64,000 bases of DNA from Bog-1181 sp964565765 (GTDB lineage: Bacteria > Oederibacteriota > PGYV01 > Palsa-1178), in NCBI GenBank assembly GCA_964565765.1, contig CAZMGF010000003.1, positions 32,435 to 96,434 on the forward strand, in the 5' to 3' direction. How positions within the stretch are numbered: position 1 is the stretch's first letter; every line of letters begins with the position of its first letter. The notes beneath the pieces were generated by a model. The model was given only the letters and a program-made list of their open reading frames with translations. It had not been told where the DNA came from and searched no databases. Both the position numbers and the translations under genes were made by a program. Of this stretch, positions 23,345-32,185 are shown one piece after another.

Positions 23345-24187
23345 ATGAAAATTAAGTATTTGTTGGCCGCGTTCCTTGTTCTTTTTATGATAAGCTGCGC
23401 TTCCACCCTTACCCACTACGAACTCGGAATGCAATACTATGAAAGCGGAAAACTTGACGACGCAATAGAAGAACTTCAGTCATCAATATCCATAAACCCG
23501 TCGGACCCGATTGTGCACAAGGCCCTGGGGGATGTTTTTGCCGACAAGGGAATGCTGCTTGAGGCTATTACAGAATGGGAAGTGGCGCTTAAATTAAAGC
23601 CGGCATACGCGGAGCTCAAAGGCAAGCTTGAGGCGTCCTATCTGTCGCTCGGAAATGATGAACATGATAAAGGCAGGATAGACGAGTCAATGGATATATG
23701 GAGAAAGATCATACAGCTGAATCCGGACAGCCTTGAGGCCCATAAAAGGCTCGGCCTTGATTATCTGCTAAAAAAAGACAACGGCAACGCGATTCCGGAG
23801 CTGGAATATGTGATATCAAAAAACCCGAACGACGACCTTGTGTATAAGAAGCTTGGAATGGCTTATTTTGAAAAAGGGAGTTTTGACGCAGCTGTAAAAG
23901 CCTTTGAATCGCTTGTGAGGCTCAAACCCACAGACGCGATGGCGTATAATAACCTGGGTTCCATTTACCTTAAGGTTAACAGGGTACAGGACGCAATTAA
24001 TATCCTGGAACAGGCCCTGAAGCTTGACGCCACAAAATCCCCCATTTACAACAACATGGGCAACGCCTATTACCAGAAAAAGGATTACAAAAACGCCCGG
24101 GCCCAGTGGGCAAGGTCGCTTCAGATAAATCCTTCGGACGATACCGCAAAGACAAATTTAAAGACACTTGATTCGATGGGCGAATAA
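23345..24187 (+). CDS. TPR-repeat lipoprotein
   Basis: 280 residues from the ATG at 23345 (GGAGG six bases upstream), seven codons inside the longest frame. The signal peptide ends in a lipobox-like MISC. Residues 25-275 are about seven tetratricopeptide repeats (ELGMQYYESGKLDDAIEEL, YNNLGSIYLKVNRVQDAI and others), a protein-protein scaffold. The BamD/PilF-like placement at the outer membrane is possible but cannot be told from sequence. It begins a run with two small membrane proteins downstream. Confidence 0.86.
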   Translation: MKIKYLLAAFLVLFMISCASTLTHYELGMQYYESGKLDDAIEELQSSISINPSDPIVHKALGDVFADKGMLLEAITEWEVALKLKPAYAELKGKLEASYLSLGNDEHDKGRIDESMDIWRKIIQLNPDSLEAHKRLGLDYLLKKDNGNAIPELEYVISKNPNDDLVYKKLGMAYFEKGSFDAAVKAFESLVRLKPTDAMAYNNLGSIYLKVNRVQDAINILEQALKLDATKSPIYNNMGNAYYQKKDYKNARAQWARSLQINPSDDTAKTNLKTLDSMGE

Positions 24188-24243
24188 AATAAAAGCGCCT
24201 TTATAAAACGACAACAACATTTACCGACAATGGAGCAAACCAG

Positions 24244-25155
24244 ATGAAAAAAGTGTTTGAGAACATTACAAGAATATTGATTTTTCTTACAGCCGCGGCA
24301 ATGGCGGCGTCCATTTTTGTGCTTCCCAGCCATTCCTGGTGGCAGCCGGCGTTATTCGCATCGACTTTTGTAGTGGTGGGCGGATACCTGCTTTTGGGGC
24401 CGATGGCGGGCACTATATTCCTGATTTTTGGCACCGTCCTTTATGTGCTGGCGATATTCAAGGCGGTATCGGGCGAGGCCCAGATGATCCCGGTGCTTGC
24501 CGGGCTGGCCATCATGTACGCCTGTTTTTTTATTGTGAAAAAGGTGGGCGATACCAGCGTTTTTATGCTCTCTTCCACACAGGACCAGCTGAAAACCCTT
24601 GAGGGCGATTACGCCGCCATGATTATAGAAAAGAAAAATCTCGCCACAGGCATAGAGTCAAATAAAACCAAACTGGATAAATATATAAAACTCAAGGAAA
24701 TATACGACAGCCTCCCGGGCCAGTCTGATTTTTCCTCAAAAATGAGGCATGTCCTCAGGAATGTTATCGATATTTTCCACAAAGAAAAATCAATATCGCT
24801 TTTTCTGACAAAATCCGACAAAGTTATGAAAATCATGGCCGATAAAAAAGACGACCTTCTGACAGGCGAGCCGGATGTGGAGAGCCTTTATCTTAAAAAT
24901 TTTGACGAATTCATCCTGAAAAACAGGAAGTCCATAATTATAACCGACATGGACAAGGAAATACGCTTTAAGTCCGACGGCGATGAGAACATACGCTCGC
25001 TTATTTCCGTCCCGGTATTTGTAAAGGACGCGGTTCTCGGGATTTTAAGGGTAAATTCAGACCAGCCCGGGTGCTTTAACCAGGAGGACCTGCGTTTTCT
25101 TGATATTATAGGGTCCATGCTGGGCAGGGTTCTCGAGGAGGAAAAATATGTCTGA
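24244..25155 (+). CDS. Membrane protein with coiled coil and GAF-like domain
   Basis: 303 residues. About four membrane helices lie in residues 8-97, a coiled coil follows at about 108-150, and residues 160-300 resemble a GAF sensory domain (SLFLTKSDKVMKIM, SIIITDMDKEI, RSLISVPVFVKDAVLGILRV, then FNQEDLRFLDIIGSMLGRVLEE). There is no kinase, GGDEF or phosphatase domain, so the output is not within this protein. It overlaps the next gene by 8 bases; that gene is another four-helix protein with a coiled-coil tail, and the two probably act together. Ligand unknown. Confidence 0.72.
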   Translation: MKKVFENITRILIFLTAAAMAASIFVLPSHSWWQPALFASTFVVVGGYLLLGPMAGTIFLIFGTVLYVLAIFKAVSGEAQMIPVLAGLAIMYACFFIVKKVGDTSVFMLSSTQDQLKTLEGDYAAMIIEKKNLATGIESNKTKLDKYIKLKEIYDSLPGQSDFSSKMRHVLRNVIDIFHKEKSISLFLTKSDKVMKIMADKKDDLLTGEPDVESLYLKNFDEFILKNRKSIIITDMDKEIRFKSDGDENIRSLISVPVFVKDAVLGILRVNSDQPGCFNQEDLRFLDIIGSMLGRVLEEEKYV

Positions 25156-25591
25156 TAAAAAAACATCCCTTATTCTTTCCATAATTCTTCTGGCGGCCGC
25201 AATCGCGCTTTCCGCGCTGCTCCCGGAGAATGAATTCATGCACGCGCCTTTTCAGCTGGTGGTAATCGCCGTGATTCTTCTGGCGGTGCACATGCAGATG
25301 AAGGATATTATAATTATAGTGATGCTGGTGTCGGCCGTAATATGGGGGCTGGCGTTTTATGAGGTGGTCGGCCAGACACGCCAGCTTATTGCCGAGAACG
25401 CCGTAATATTCGCGGTTTCGCTGGTACTCGGGCTGTATGAGACTGGCTACAGGGAAGAAAAGCACAGGCTGGTGGTGGTCGCCAATTATAAGAAAAAGGA
25501 ATCCGAAGATTTAAGGGGCGAGATCGCGGCCATGAACCTGGAAAACCATAACATCATGGAAAAGATAAAAGAGTACAAGAAATATTTTTAG
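25148..25591 (+). CDS. Small four-helix membrane protein with coiled-coil tail
   Basis: 147 residues: about four membrane helices (8-25, 35-50, 52-72, 82-98), then a basic/acidic helix at 105-147 (KKKESEDLRGEIAAMNLENHNIMEKIKEYKK) expected to form a coiled coil in the cytosol. It resembles a GAF-less version of the gene upstream, which it overlaps by 8 bases. I do not recognise a named family. It is likely the partner of the GAF membrane protein. Confidence 0.65.
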   Translation: MSDKKTSLILSIILLAAAIALSALLPENEFMHAPFQLVVIAVILLAVHMQMKDIIIIVMLVSAVIWGLAFYEVVGQTRQLIAENAVIFAVSLVLGLYETGYREEKHRLVVVANYKKKESEDLRGEIAAMNLENHNIMEKIKEYKKYF

Positions 25592-25625
25592 GCCGTATCT
25601 TTAAAAGGGGATAAAAGCGACGCAT

Positions 25626-26450
25626 ATGACAACAGGCACACTTTATCTTGTTTCGACCCCTATAGGCAACCTTAACGACATGACTTTCAGGGCGGTTGAA
25701 ACCCTGAAAAAAACCGCCTGTATTATCGCCGAGGATACCAGGGTGACGGGAAAGCTGCTTAACCATTTCGGTATTACATCAAAACTCATCTCATATCATG
25801 AACATAATGAAAAATCCCGCGCGGAAGAAATAATTAAACTCTTAAAAACCGGAAATGACATATCCATGGTTTCCGACGCAGGGACGCCGCTTATTTCCGA
25901 TCCGGGTTTTGTGGTGGTTGAAGCCTGCGTCAGGGAGGGTATAACCGTCCAGGCGGTGCCGGGGCCATCCTCGGTCTTAAGCGCTGTCATCCTTTCCGGC
26001 TTTGACCCCTCGCGTTTTCTTTTTTACGGTTTTCTTGAGAAAAGAGGGAGGGCCAAATCCGACGAACTAAAAGAGCTTGCCGGATTTGCAGTTCCCTGCG
26101 TTATACTTGAATCGCCGCACAGGGTCAAAGACACTCTTGAGATGATCTCCGCGCTCCTGCCGGGAAGAAAAACCGCCGTGGTTAAGGAGCTTACAAAGAT
26201 CCATGAAAAAGTATTCAGGGGAACCCCCGGCGAAGTCGGCCTTGAATTAAACGAGGAAAATCTCAAAGGAGAATTTATCATTGTACTGGGGCCGGCAGCT
26301 CCGGCGCCGGCGGCCGACGCCGCTATGATAGAGGCCGAGTTGCGCAGGCTGATTGCATCTGGGTCGACAAAAAGGGACGCTGTCAGGCAGACCGCGGAAG
26401 CCCTCAATATAAATAAAAATGAGGTTTACAGGATATCCCTGGGCCTTTAA
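25626..26450 (+). CDS. rsmI: 16S rRNA (cytidine1402-2'-O)-methyltransferase
   Basis: 274 residues, normal length. The N-terminus GTLYLVSTPIGNLNDMTFRA, then IIAEDTRVTGKLL, ISYHEHNE, MVSDAGTPLISDPG and VPGPSSVLSA are the tetrapyrrole-methylase-fold signatures of RsmI, which 2'-O-methylates C1402 in the decoding centre. The C-terminal RsmI-specific helical domain (KRDAVRQTAEALNINKNEVY) is present. The SpoVS gene follows after 14 bases. Confidence 0.96.
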   Translation: MTTGTLYLVSTPIGNLNDMTFRAVETLKKTACIIAEDTRVTGKLLNHFGITSKLISYHEHNEKSRAEEIIKLLKTGNDISMVSDAGTPLISDPGFVVVEACVREGITVQAVPGPSSVLSAVILSGFDPSRFLFYGFLEKRGRAKSDELKELAGFAVPCVILESPHRVKDTLEMISALLPGRKTAVVKELTKIHEKVFRGTPGEVGLELNEENLKGEFIIVLGPAAPAPAADAAMIEAELRRLIASGSTKRDAVRQTAEALNINKNEVYRISLGL

Positions 26451-26464
26451 TTCAAGGAGGAAAA

Positions 26465-26737
26465 ATGGAACTCATCAGGCTTAAAGTGGCGGCTCTCAGC
26501 AATCCAAAGTCGGTCGCGGGATCAATAGTCAATAATATAAGGGAAAAAAAGGATGTTGAGATTGTTGTTATGGGGCCGGCAGCCGTAAACCAGGCCATGA
26601 AAGCCATAACAATCGCCAGGGAATATATAGGCCCTGAAGGCGTTGAAATTCTCATAAGGCCGGAATTTACCCACCTTGAACTTGACGGCGAGCAGAAGAG
26701 CGCGATGAAGTTTATTATAGTGCCGCAGCTCAAATAA
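26465..26737 (+). CDS. spoVS: SpoVS-family protein
   Basis: 90 residues. The pattern LKVAALSNPKSVAGSIVNNIRE, then AVNQAMKAITIAREYI and LELDGEQKSAMKFIIVPQ matches the Alba-fold SpoVS/stage V sporulation protein S family end to end. SpoVS proteins are nucleic-acid-binding and occur well outside spore formers. GGAGG precedes the ATG. A sporulation role is unlikely here because the genome context is diderm and no other sporulation genes are seen. Confidence 0.85.
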   Translation: MELIRLKVAALSNPKSVAGSIVNNIREKKDVEIVVMGPAAVNQAMKAITIAREYIGPEGVEILIRPEFTHLELDGEQKSAMKFIIVPQLK

Positions 26738-26754
26738 GCAGGAAAAACCCATTG

Positions 26755-26783
26755 TTGACCTTTTACCTTCATTAATATATAAT
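26755..26783 (+). promoter_or_regulatory. Sigma-70 promoter of the membrane protein-rpiB-glyA group
   Basis: TTGACC (26755-26760) and exact TATAAT (26778-26783) with a 17-base spacer; leader of about 85 bases. Confidence 0.82.
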
Positions 26784-26874
26784 CTAATTTGAAGAAAAAC
26801 CTTCAGGATAAAGCTAAAAATGCACAATTCCGGAAGCCCCGGAAATTATGTTATTTAAAGGCAAAGGTGGAAAA

Positions 26875-27591
26875 ATGTTGAAAAAAATAACTGCGTTAAC
26901 GGCCGCTGCACTTCTTTTTTGCGTCCCTATTTTTGCTGATACGATAATTTTAAAGGACGACCAGCAGTTTTCAGCCGAAGTAAAAAGTTTTGACAGCTAT
27001 TTTCTGAATGTCCAGATGCCCACGGGCAGGCTGCTGGCAATTCCATGGATAGAAGTCAGGCTCATAAAGCACACTACAACAGCCTCGTCATGGCTCGAAG
27101 AAACATATATAAACAAGGAAGACGCGGAAGTAAATACGCTTGTGGTGCCGTTAAATGAGGATGAAGGGCTGCAGAAGGCCCTTTTCCCGGGATTGATCAT
27201 GCACGGCGCGGGGCAATTTTACGCGAAGAACCAGAACATGGGGATGTCCCTGTTAAGCGCCGAGATAGTATCCGTGATAATAATGGGTATAAGTTTAAAT
27301 GAGGTGCTCGGGCCAAACGATCAGGGGGACAGCCTGAATGTTTCCAGGATAGTTTTCTTTACCGGACTGACGATGTTCGCGGCATCGTGGCTCTGGGATA
27401 TATTTACGGTAAAAGGAACCGCGGCCGATTATAATTCAACGCATAAATTCCTTATTGATGAAGCCAGGCAGGAGGCTTCGTCGGCCGCGGAGGCGGCAGG
27501 GGAATCTGTTACGCCGACAGCGGCGGCAAGCGGCGGACCGGTAACTCCGACCGCGGCGCCGGCTGAAAAAACACAAGGAGAGACTAAATGA
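26875..27591 (+). CDS. Exported protein with Sm-like N-terminal fold and two membrane helices
   Basis: 238 residues from the ATG at 26875 (AGGTGG before it). A signal peptide of about 20 residues precedes a short beta-rich module (DTIILKDDQQFSAEVKSF to IPWIEVRLIKH), like the Sm-like modules found in many exported proteins. Residues 100-175 resemble a DUF5683/TM2-like membrane segment (FPGLIMHGAGQFYAKNQNMG, then two helices). The tail is Ala/Thr/Pro/Glu-rich. Its stop overlaps rpiB by 4 bases. Function unknown. Confidence 0.72.
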   Translation: MLKKITALTAAALLFCVPIFADTIILKDDQQFSAEVKSFDSYFLNVQMPTGRLLAIPWIEVRLIKHTTTASSWLEETYINKEDAEVNTLVVPLNEDEGLQKALFPGLIMHGAGQFYAKNQNMGMSLLSAEIVSVIIMGISLNEVLGPNDQGDSLNVSRIVFFTGLTMFAASWLWDIFTVKGTAADYNSTHKFLIDEARQEASSAAEAAGESVTPTAAASGGPVTPTAAPAEKTQGETK

Positions 27592-28034
27592 AAATTGCCC
27601 TGGGAAGCGACCATGCGGGATGGGAGCTTAAGGAAGAAATAAAAAAATCTTTAAGCGTGCAGAAGATTGAATATAAGGATTTTGGCCCGTATAACGAAGA
27701 GTCCGTGGATTACCCTGATTATACGGAAAAAGTGGGCGAAGCGGTAATATCGGGGAAATATGACCGCGGAATACTCATATGCGGCACCGGAATAGGGATG
27801 TCTATCGCGGCAAATAAAATCAAGGGCATATACGCGGCGCTTGTTGACAACACATACACGGCCCTTTTTGCCAGGAAACACAACAATTCAAATGTGCTTG
27901 TCCTGCCGGGCAGGATGATCGGCAAGGCTCTGGCCGATGAAATAGTCAGGATATGGCTCTCGGCGGAATATGAGGGAAACAGGCATGAAAAAAGGCTCGG
28001 CAAGCTCAGGGCAATAGAGGAAAAAAACCTGTAA
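27588..28034 (+). CDS. rpiB: Ribose-5-phosphate isomerase B
   Basis: 148 residues. IALGSDHAGWELKEEIKK at the start and ICGTGIGMSIAANKIKGIYA in the middle, including the active-site Cys of the CGTG loop, are diagnostic of RpiB. It interconverts ribose and ribulose 5-phosphate in the pentose phosphate pathway. It overlaps the upstream gene by ATGA and precedes glyA by 27 bases, a common rpiB-glyA pairing. Confidence 0.95.
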   Translation: MKIALGSDHAGWELKEEIKKSLSVQKIEYKDFGPYNEESVDYPDYTEKVGEAVISGKYDRGILICGTGIGMSIAANKIKGIYAALVDNTYTALFARKHNNSNVLVLPGRMIGKALADEIVRIWLSAEYEGNRHEKRLGKLRAIEEKNL

Positions 28035-28061
28035 TTTAAAAATATCCGGCGGAGGAAAATC

Positions 28062-29309
28062 ATGGATTTTACAAAGTATATTGAAAAAGTGGACAAAGAA
28101 GTCGCGGAAATCATAAAGCTCGAGGTTAAAAGGAACAGGGAAACCCTCCTTATGATTGCCTCAGAGAATTACGCGGACGAGGCCGTGCTTCAGGCCCAGG
28201 GTTCCGTATTTACGAATAAATACGCGGAAGGCTATCCGGCGAAGAGGTTTTATCAGGGAGTTGGAAACTCCGATTCTATAGAACAGCTTGCAATAGACAG
28301 GGCCAAAAAATTATTCGGCGCAGAGCACGCCAATGTTCAGCCCCATTCAGGTTCCCAGACGAACCAGGCTGTTTACCTGGCGATGCTTGCGCCCGGCGAT
28401 TCCATACTCGGCATGAACCTGGCCGCCGGAGGGCACCTTACCCATGGAGCGCCCGCGTCATCCTCGGGCAAACTTTATAAGGCGCATTCATACGGGGTAA
28501 ACAAGGATACATTTCTTCTTGATTATGACGAAATAGCGAAGATAGCCGCTGAAGTAAAGCCGAAGATAATTGTGGCTGGCGCAAGCGCGTATCCCAGGAA
28601 TATTGATTTTAAAAAGTTCAGGGAGATAGCAGACTCGGTCGGCGCGCTGCTGCTGGCGGACATGGCGCATTACGCGGGGCTGGTGGCCGCGAAGCTTTAT
28701 CCGGATCCGGTGCCTTACTGCGATTTTGTCACGACGACCACGCACAAGACGCTTCGGGGGCCGCGCGGGGGGCTTATACTGTGCAGGGAAAAATACGCAA
28801 AAGCAATTAATTCAGCCGTGTTTCCGGGGCTTCAGGGCGGGCCATTAATGCATGTTATAGCCGCGAAGGCAATATGCTTCGGAGAGGCGCTGAAACCGGC
28901 TTTCGCCGCGTATCAGGCGCAGGTGATTGCCAACGCAAAGGTTCTTGCGGCTGAACTCATCGCGAAAGGCTATAAAGTACTCACCGGCGGCACGGACTGC
29001 CATCTTATACTTGTTGACTTAAGGCCCGATAATATCACCGGAAAAGACGCGGCGCTCGCGCTTGAAAAAGCCGGCATAACTTTGAACAAGAACGGCGTGC
29101 CTTTTGACACGCAGAATCCGTTTATCACCAGCGGCATCAGGATAGGGACGCCCGCGGTAACCACGCGGGGGATGAAAGAAAAAGAAATAATTGCAATCGC
29201 GGGCTGGATCGACGAGGTCCTGAAGAACCTGAATAATGAAGTTGTTTTAAAGGGTGTTACGGAAAAGGTAAAAAAGCTGTGCGCAAAGTTCCCGGTATAC
29301 AATAAATAA
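28062..29309 (+). CDS. glyA: Serine hydroxymethyltransferase
   Basis: 415 residues, normal length. It makes glycine and methylene-THF from serine with PLP. Visible: LIASENYADEAVL, EGYPAKRFYQG, NVQPHSGSQTNQAVY, and the PLP lysine in TTTHKTLRGPRGG at about residue 229. GGAGG precedes the ATG. It supplies one-carbon units used by the 5-FTHF cyclo-ligase product pool encoded at 42.3-42.9 kb. Confidence 0.97.
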   Translation: MDFTKYIEKVDKEVAEIIKLEVKRNRETLLMIASENYADEAVLQAQGSVFTNKYAEGYPAKRFYQGVGNSDSIEQLAIDRAKKLFGAEHANVQPHSGSQTNQAVYLAMLAPGDSILGMNLAAGGHLTHGAPASSSGKLYKAHSYGVNKDTFLLDYDEIAKIAAEVKPKIIVAGASAYPRNIDFKKFREIADSVGALLLADMAHYAGLVAAKLYPDPVPYCDFVTTTTHKTLRGPRGGLILCREKYAKAINSAVFPGLQGGPLMHVIAAKAICFGEALKPAFAAYQAQVIANAKVLAAELIAKGYKVLTGGTDCHLILVDLRPDNITGKDAALALEKAGITLNKNGVPFDTQNPFITSGIRIGTPAVTTRGMKEKEIIAIAGWIDEVLKNLNNEVVLKGVTEKVKKLCAKFPVYNK

Positions 29310-29361
29310 AGGGGAGCCTTCCGGACTCTTTGACTGCCGAAAAAAACAATGAGGTAATGAA

Positions 29362-31635
29362 ATGGGAGCGAGAAAGTACCTTGAAAAAATAATTGAGCTG
29401 GCCATACTTGCGGTCACGGTGCTGGTGCCGGTAATATTTTATACCAGGACCAACGATGTATTTGAGATAAACAAGCTGCTTGTACTGAAGATTTTTCTGC
29501 TGATAATTGCCGCCCTCTGGCTGATTATGATGCTGATGGACAGGAAAATAACCCTGGCCCGGACCGACTTTGATTTTCCGGTGCTGGGTTTTATCGCGGC
29601 CTGTGTTTTAACAACAATAATAACGCGTAACGGCTACCTTTCCGTTTTCGGTGTTTACGAGGATTTTGAGGGGATACTTACCATGCTCTTTTATTTCCTG
29701 CTTTATTTTATAACCGTAAATTTTATGAAAAAAACCGCCACAATTTACAAGCTCCTGACGGCGATGCTTATATCCACCCTCGTCATAAGCGGTTACGGGC
29801 TTGCCCAGAATTTCGGGATAGACTTTGTCATGTGGAACCCCGACACATACAGCCCGGACAGGTTTTTCTCAACACTCGGCAATCCTAATTTTCTGGCGGC
29901 ATATCTGGTGGAAACAATACCCGTTCTTTTTATAATGTTCTTTATAACCCATAAAATGGACAGAAAGATTGGAATCCTCGCGGTTCTTCTGCTTTCCACG
30001 GTAGTGCTGTTCCTGACCAAATCCAGGGCGGGCATGCTGAGCTTTATTACGACGGTTGCGCTCATAGGCGCGTATACTGTTTATGACTCCAGAAAAGGCG
30101 AAAAGGAATTATTTGAAAAGAACAAGACCTGGTTCATAATGTTCGGGGTGGCCGCCCTTCTTATGTTCTTTGTCCCGAAGGTTCAGGAAGCCATGCTCAT
30201 GATCTGGGACAGGTCAAAGAACCTTTTTTCTTTCCACGGCATGACCCTTACACCCAGGGTATATATATGGAAGAGCGCCCTGATGATGTTCCGCGATTAT
30301 CCGCTGTTCGGCACCGGGCTCGACACCTTCCAGGTAATGTTCCCTTATTACAGGTTCCCTATATACTGGCAGCTTGAATGGAACGGAACCCCGGAGAAAA
30401 CCCATAATATTTTTCTTCAGGTGCTTGCAACACAGGGTATTGTGGGGATGTCGTTTTACCTGCTATTGCTTGTTGCTTTCTTCAAAAAGGCATTTAATCT
30501 TGTTTTTGGAGAAAAGGATTCACACAGGCGCTATGTGGCTTTTGCCATACTTATGGGGACGATAGGATACCTTATACAGGGGCTTTTTAATTACACCGTG
30601 GTTGCCTACGGCATATTCTTCTGGATGGCGCTCGGCCTGATGATTTCCCTGGACACATCACCCAAAAAAATATATTCGGCGCAGTTTCCGGGCGGGATTT
30701 CCTCGTTTGTCACGCGCAATGGCGTGATAGTATATTCCACGGTGATAATAATACTGACTTTCATGTCCGTCCTGCTTTTCAGGGAATGGGTGGGAGATAT
30801 GTATTACAAAGTCGGAAATATTGCCAGCATTTCGGACAAGGATGATGTAGCGGTGCAGTATTTCCAGGCCGCAACGGACATGAACCCCAACAGCGAAATA
30901 TACTGGGTTAAATACGGCATTTCATATGAAAAACTGATGCACAGGGAAACGGATCCGCAGAAGAAACTTTACCTTATAAACAAGGCGGCGTCCATTCACG
31001 AACACACCATTGAGATGAACCCGATGAACGGCTATAATTATAATAATCTGGCCAGGGTATACAAGCATTACGGCGAATCGCTGGATCCCGTAAAAAATGA
31101 GGACGCTATAAAGTACTACAACGAGGCCATTAACAGGGATCCGAACAACGCCTATTTCGGGCTTGATCTTGCCACTGTTTACATGAACAGGAAAGAATGG
31201 CAGAAAGCGGCGGATATCTGCCTGGGATATATAAAAATGTACCCTGATTTTGCCGTGCCGTACAGCTATATGGGCTATATGACTATGCTCCAGGGGAAGG
31301 AGCGTATTAATGATACGCTTTATTTTTATGAGCAGGCCGTTGACCCGAAAAAACAGTGGTACCGGGACACCACGACGCAGCTTTCGACCTTTTCCAACCT
31401 GGGTATTATTTACGTCAATATAAACAAATACGACAGGGCCATCGATATGTTTTCGCGCGTGGTTGATGTAAAGCCTGATTACCCCGAAGGCTGGCTCAAC
31501 CTTGCCCGTGTATATGAAATGTCGGGCTTGTTTGGAAAAGCCGCCGACTGCTATAACGAAGTGCTGAAAATCAATCCTTCCGACACAAGGGCCTCAACCC
31601 AGCTTGGAGCCCTGAAAAGGATGGGGAAAATATGA
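29362..31635 (+). CDS. O-antigen ligase-like membrane protein with C-terminal TPR
   Basis: 757 residues. About 11-12 membrane helices fill residues 8-480, with the Wzy_C-type segment at 305-370 (PRVYIWKSALMMFRDYPLFGTGLDTFQ, KTHNIFLQVLATQG) that marks O-antigen ligase/polymerase families. Residues 500-757 are tetratricopeptide repeats, expected in the periplasm. Candidate acceptors are lipid-linked glycans made by the flippase/GT locus, or protein O-glycosylation of the Thr-rich giants; neither is shown. Its stop overlaps nrdR by 4 bases. Confidence 0.85.
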   Translation: MGARKYLEKIIELAILAVTVLVPVIFYTRTNDVFEINKLLVLKIFLLIIAALWLIMMLMDRKITLARTDFDFPVLGFIAACVLTTIITRNGYLSVFGVYEDFEGILTMLFYFLLYFITVNFMKKTATIYKLLTAMLISTLVISGYGLAQNFGIDFVMWNPDTYSPDRFFSTLGNPNFLAAYLVETIPVLFIMFFITHKMDRKIGILAVLLLSTVVLFLTKSRAGMLSFITTVALIGAYTVYDSRKGEKELFEKNKTWFIMFGVAALLMFFVPKVQEAMLMIWDRSKNLFSFHGMTLTPRVYIWKSALMMFRDYPLFGTGLDTFQVMFPYYRFPIYWQLEWNGTPEKTHNIFLQVLATQGIVGMSFYLLLLVAFFKKAFNLVFGEKDSHRRYVAFAILMGTIGYLIQGLFNYTVVAYGIFFWMALGLMISLDTSPKKIYSAQFPGGISSFVTRNGVIVYSTVIIILTFMSVLLFREWVGDMYYKVGNIASISDKDDVAVQYFQAATDMNPNSEIYWVKYGISYEKLMHRETDPQKKLYLINKAASIHEHTIEMNPMNGYNYNNLARVYKHYGESLDPVKNEDAIKYYNEAINRDPNNAYFGLDLATVYMNRKEWQKAADICLGYIKMYPDFAVPYSYMGYMTMLQGKERINDTLYFYEQAVDPKKQWYRDTTTQLSTFSNLGIIYVNINKYDRAIDMFSRVVDVKPDYPEGWLNLARVYEMSGLFGKAADCYNEVLKINPSDTRASTQLGALKRMGKI

Positions 31636-32096
31636 AATGCCCGTACTGCGGATATAAAAAAGATAAAGTGGTGGATTCGCGGGAAAGCCGCGACGGCGAA
31701 GCGATCAGGCGCAGGCGCGAATGCCTGAAATGCGCCAAAAGGTTTACGACATATGAGCAGGTCGAGCACGCGCTGCCGATGGTTATCAAAAAGGACGGCA
31801 GGCGGGAATCTTTTGACAGAAACAAAATACTATCCGGGCTCACAAAGGCCTGTGAAAAAAGGCCGATATCGGTTGAGAAGCTCTATGAGGTGATAGACGA
31901 TATTGAAAAACAGCTTTACTCAAGAATGGAAAAGGAAGTGGCTTCCAATATTATAGGCGAGATGCTTATGGAAAAACTTGCCAAGCTTGACGAGGTTGCG
32001 TATGTAAGGTTCGCTTCGGTCTACAGGCAATTCAAGGATATAAACGCTTTTACCAAGGAACTTCAGAAATTTTTGACAGACAAGAAAGAACCTTAA
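31632..32096 (+). CDS. nrdR: Transcriptional repressor NrdR
   Basis: 154 residues, the usual size. The N-terminal zinc ribbon is MKCPYCGYKKDKVVDSRES with the second pair in CLKCAKRFTTYE, followed by the ATP-cone (PMVIKKDGRRESFDRNKILSGLTKAC). NrdR represses ribonucleotide reductase genes by sensing ATP/dATP. No nrd gene or clear NrdR box is in this window. Starts inside the stop of the upstream gene. Confidence 0.97.
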   Translation: MKCPYCGYKKDKVVDSRESRDGEAIRRRRECLKCAKRFTTYEQVEHALPMVIKKDGRRESFDRNKILSGLTKACEKRPISVEKLYEVIDDIEKQLYSRMEKEVASNIIGEMLMEKLAKLDEVAYVRFASVYRQFKDINAFTKELQKFLTDKKEP

Positions 32097-32122
32097 GCGC
32101 CCGGAGCAGGCCGTAAAAGTAT

Positions 32123-32151
32123 TTTACAATTAAGTGAAAATAATATATCAT
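32123..32151 (+). promoter_or_regulatory. Promoter of the barrel protein-accA group
   Basis: TTTACA (32123-32128) and TATCAT (32146-32151) with a 17-base spacer, each one mismatch from consensus. Confidence 0.7.
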
Positions 32152-32185
32152 TGTCCGGTGGATTAATGGCAAAGTGGAGGATTGA

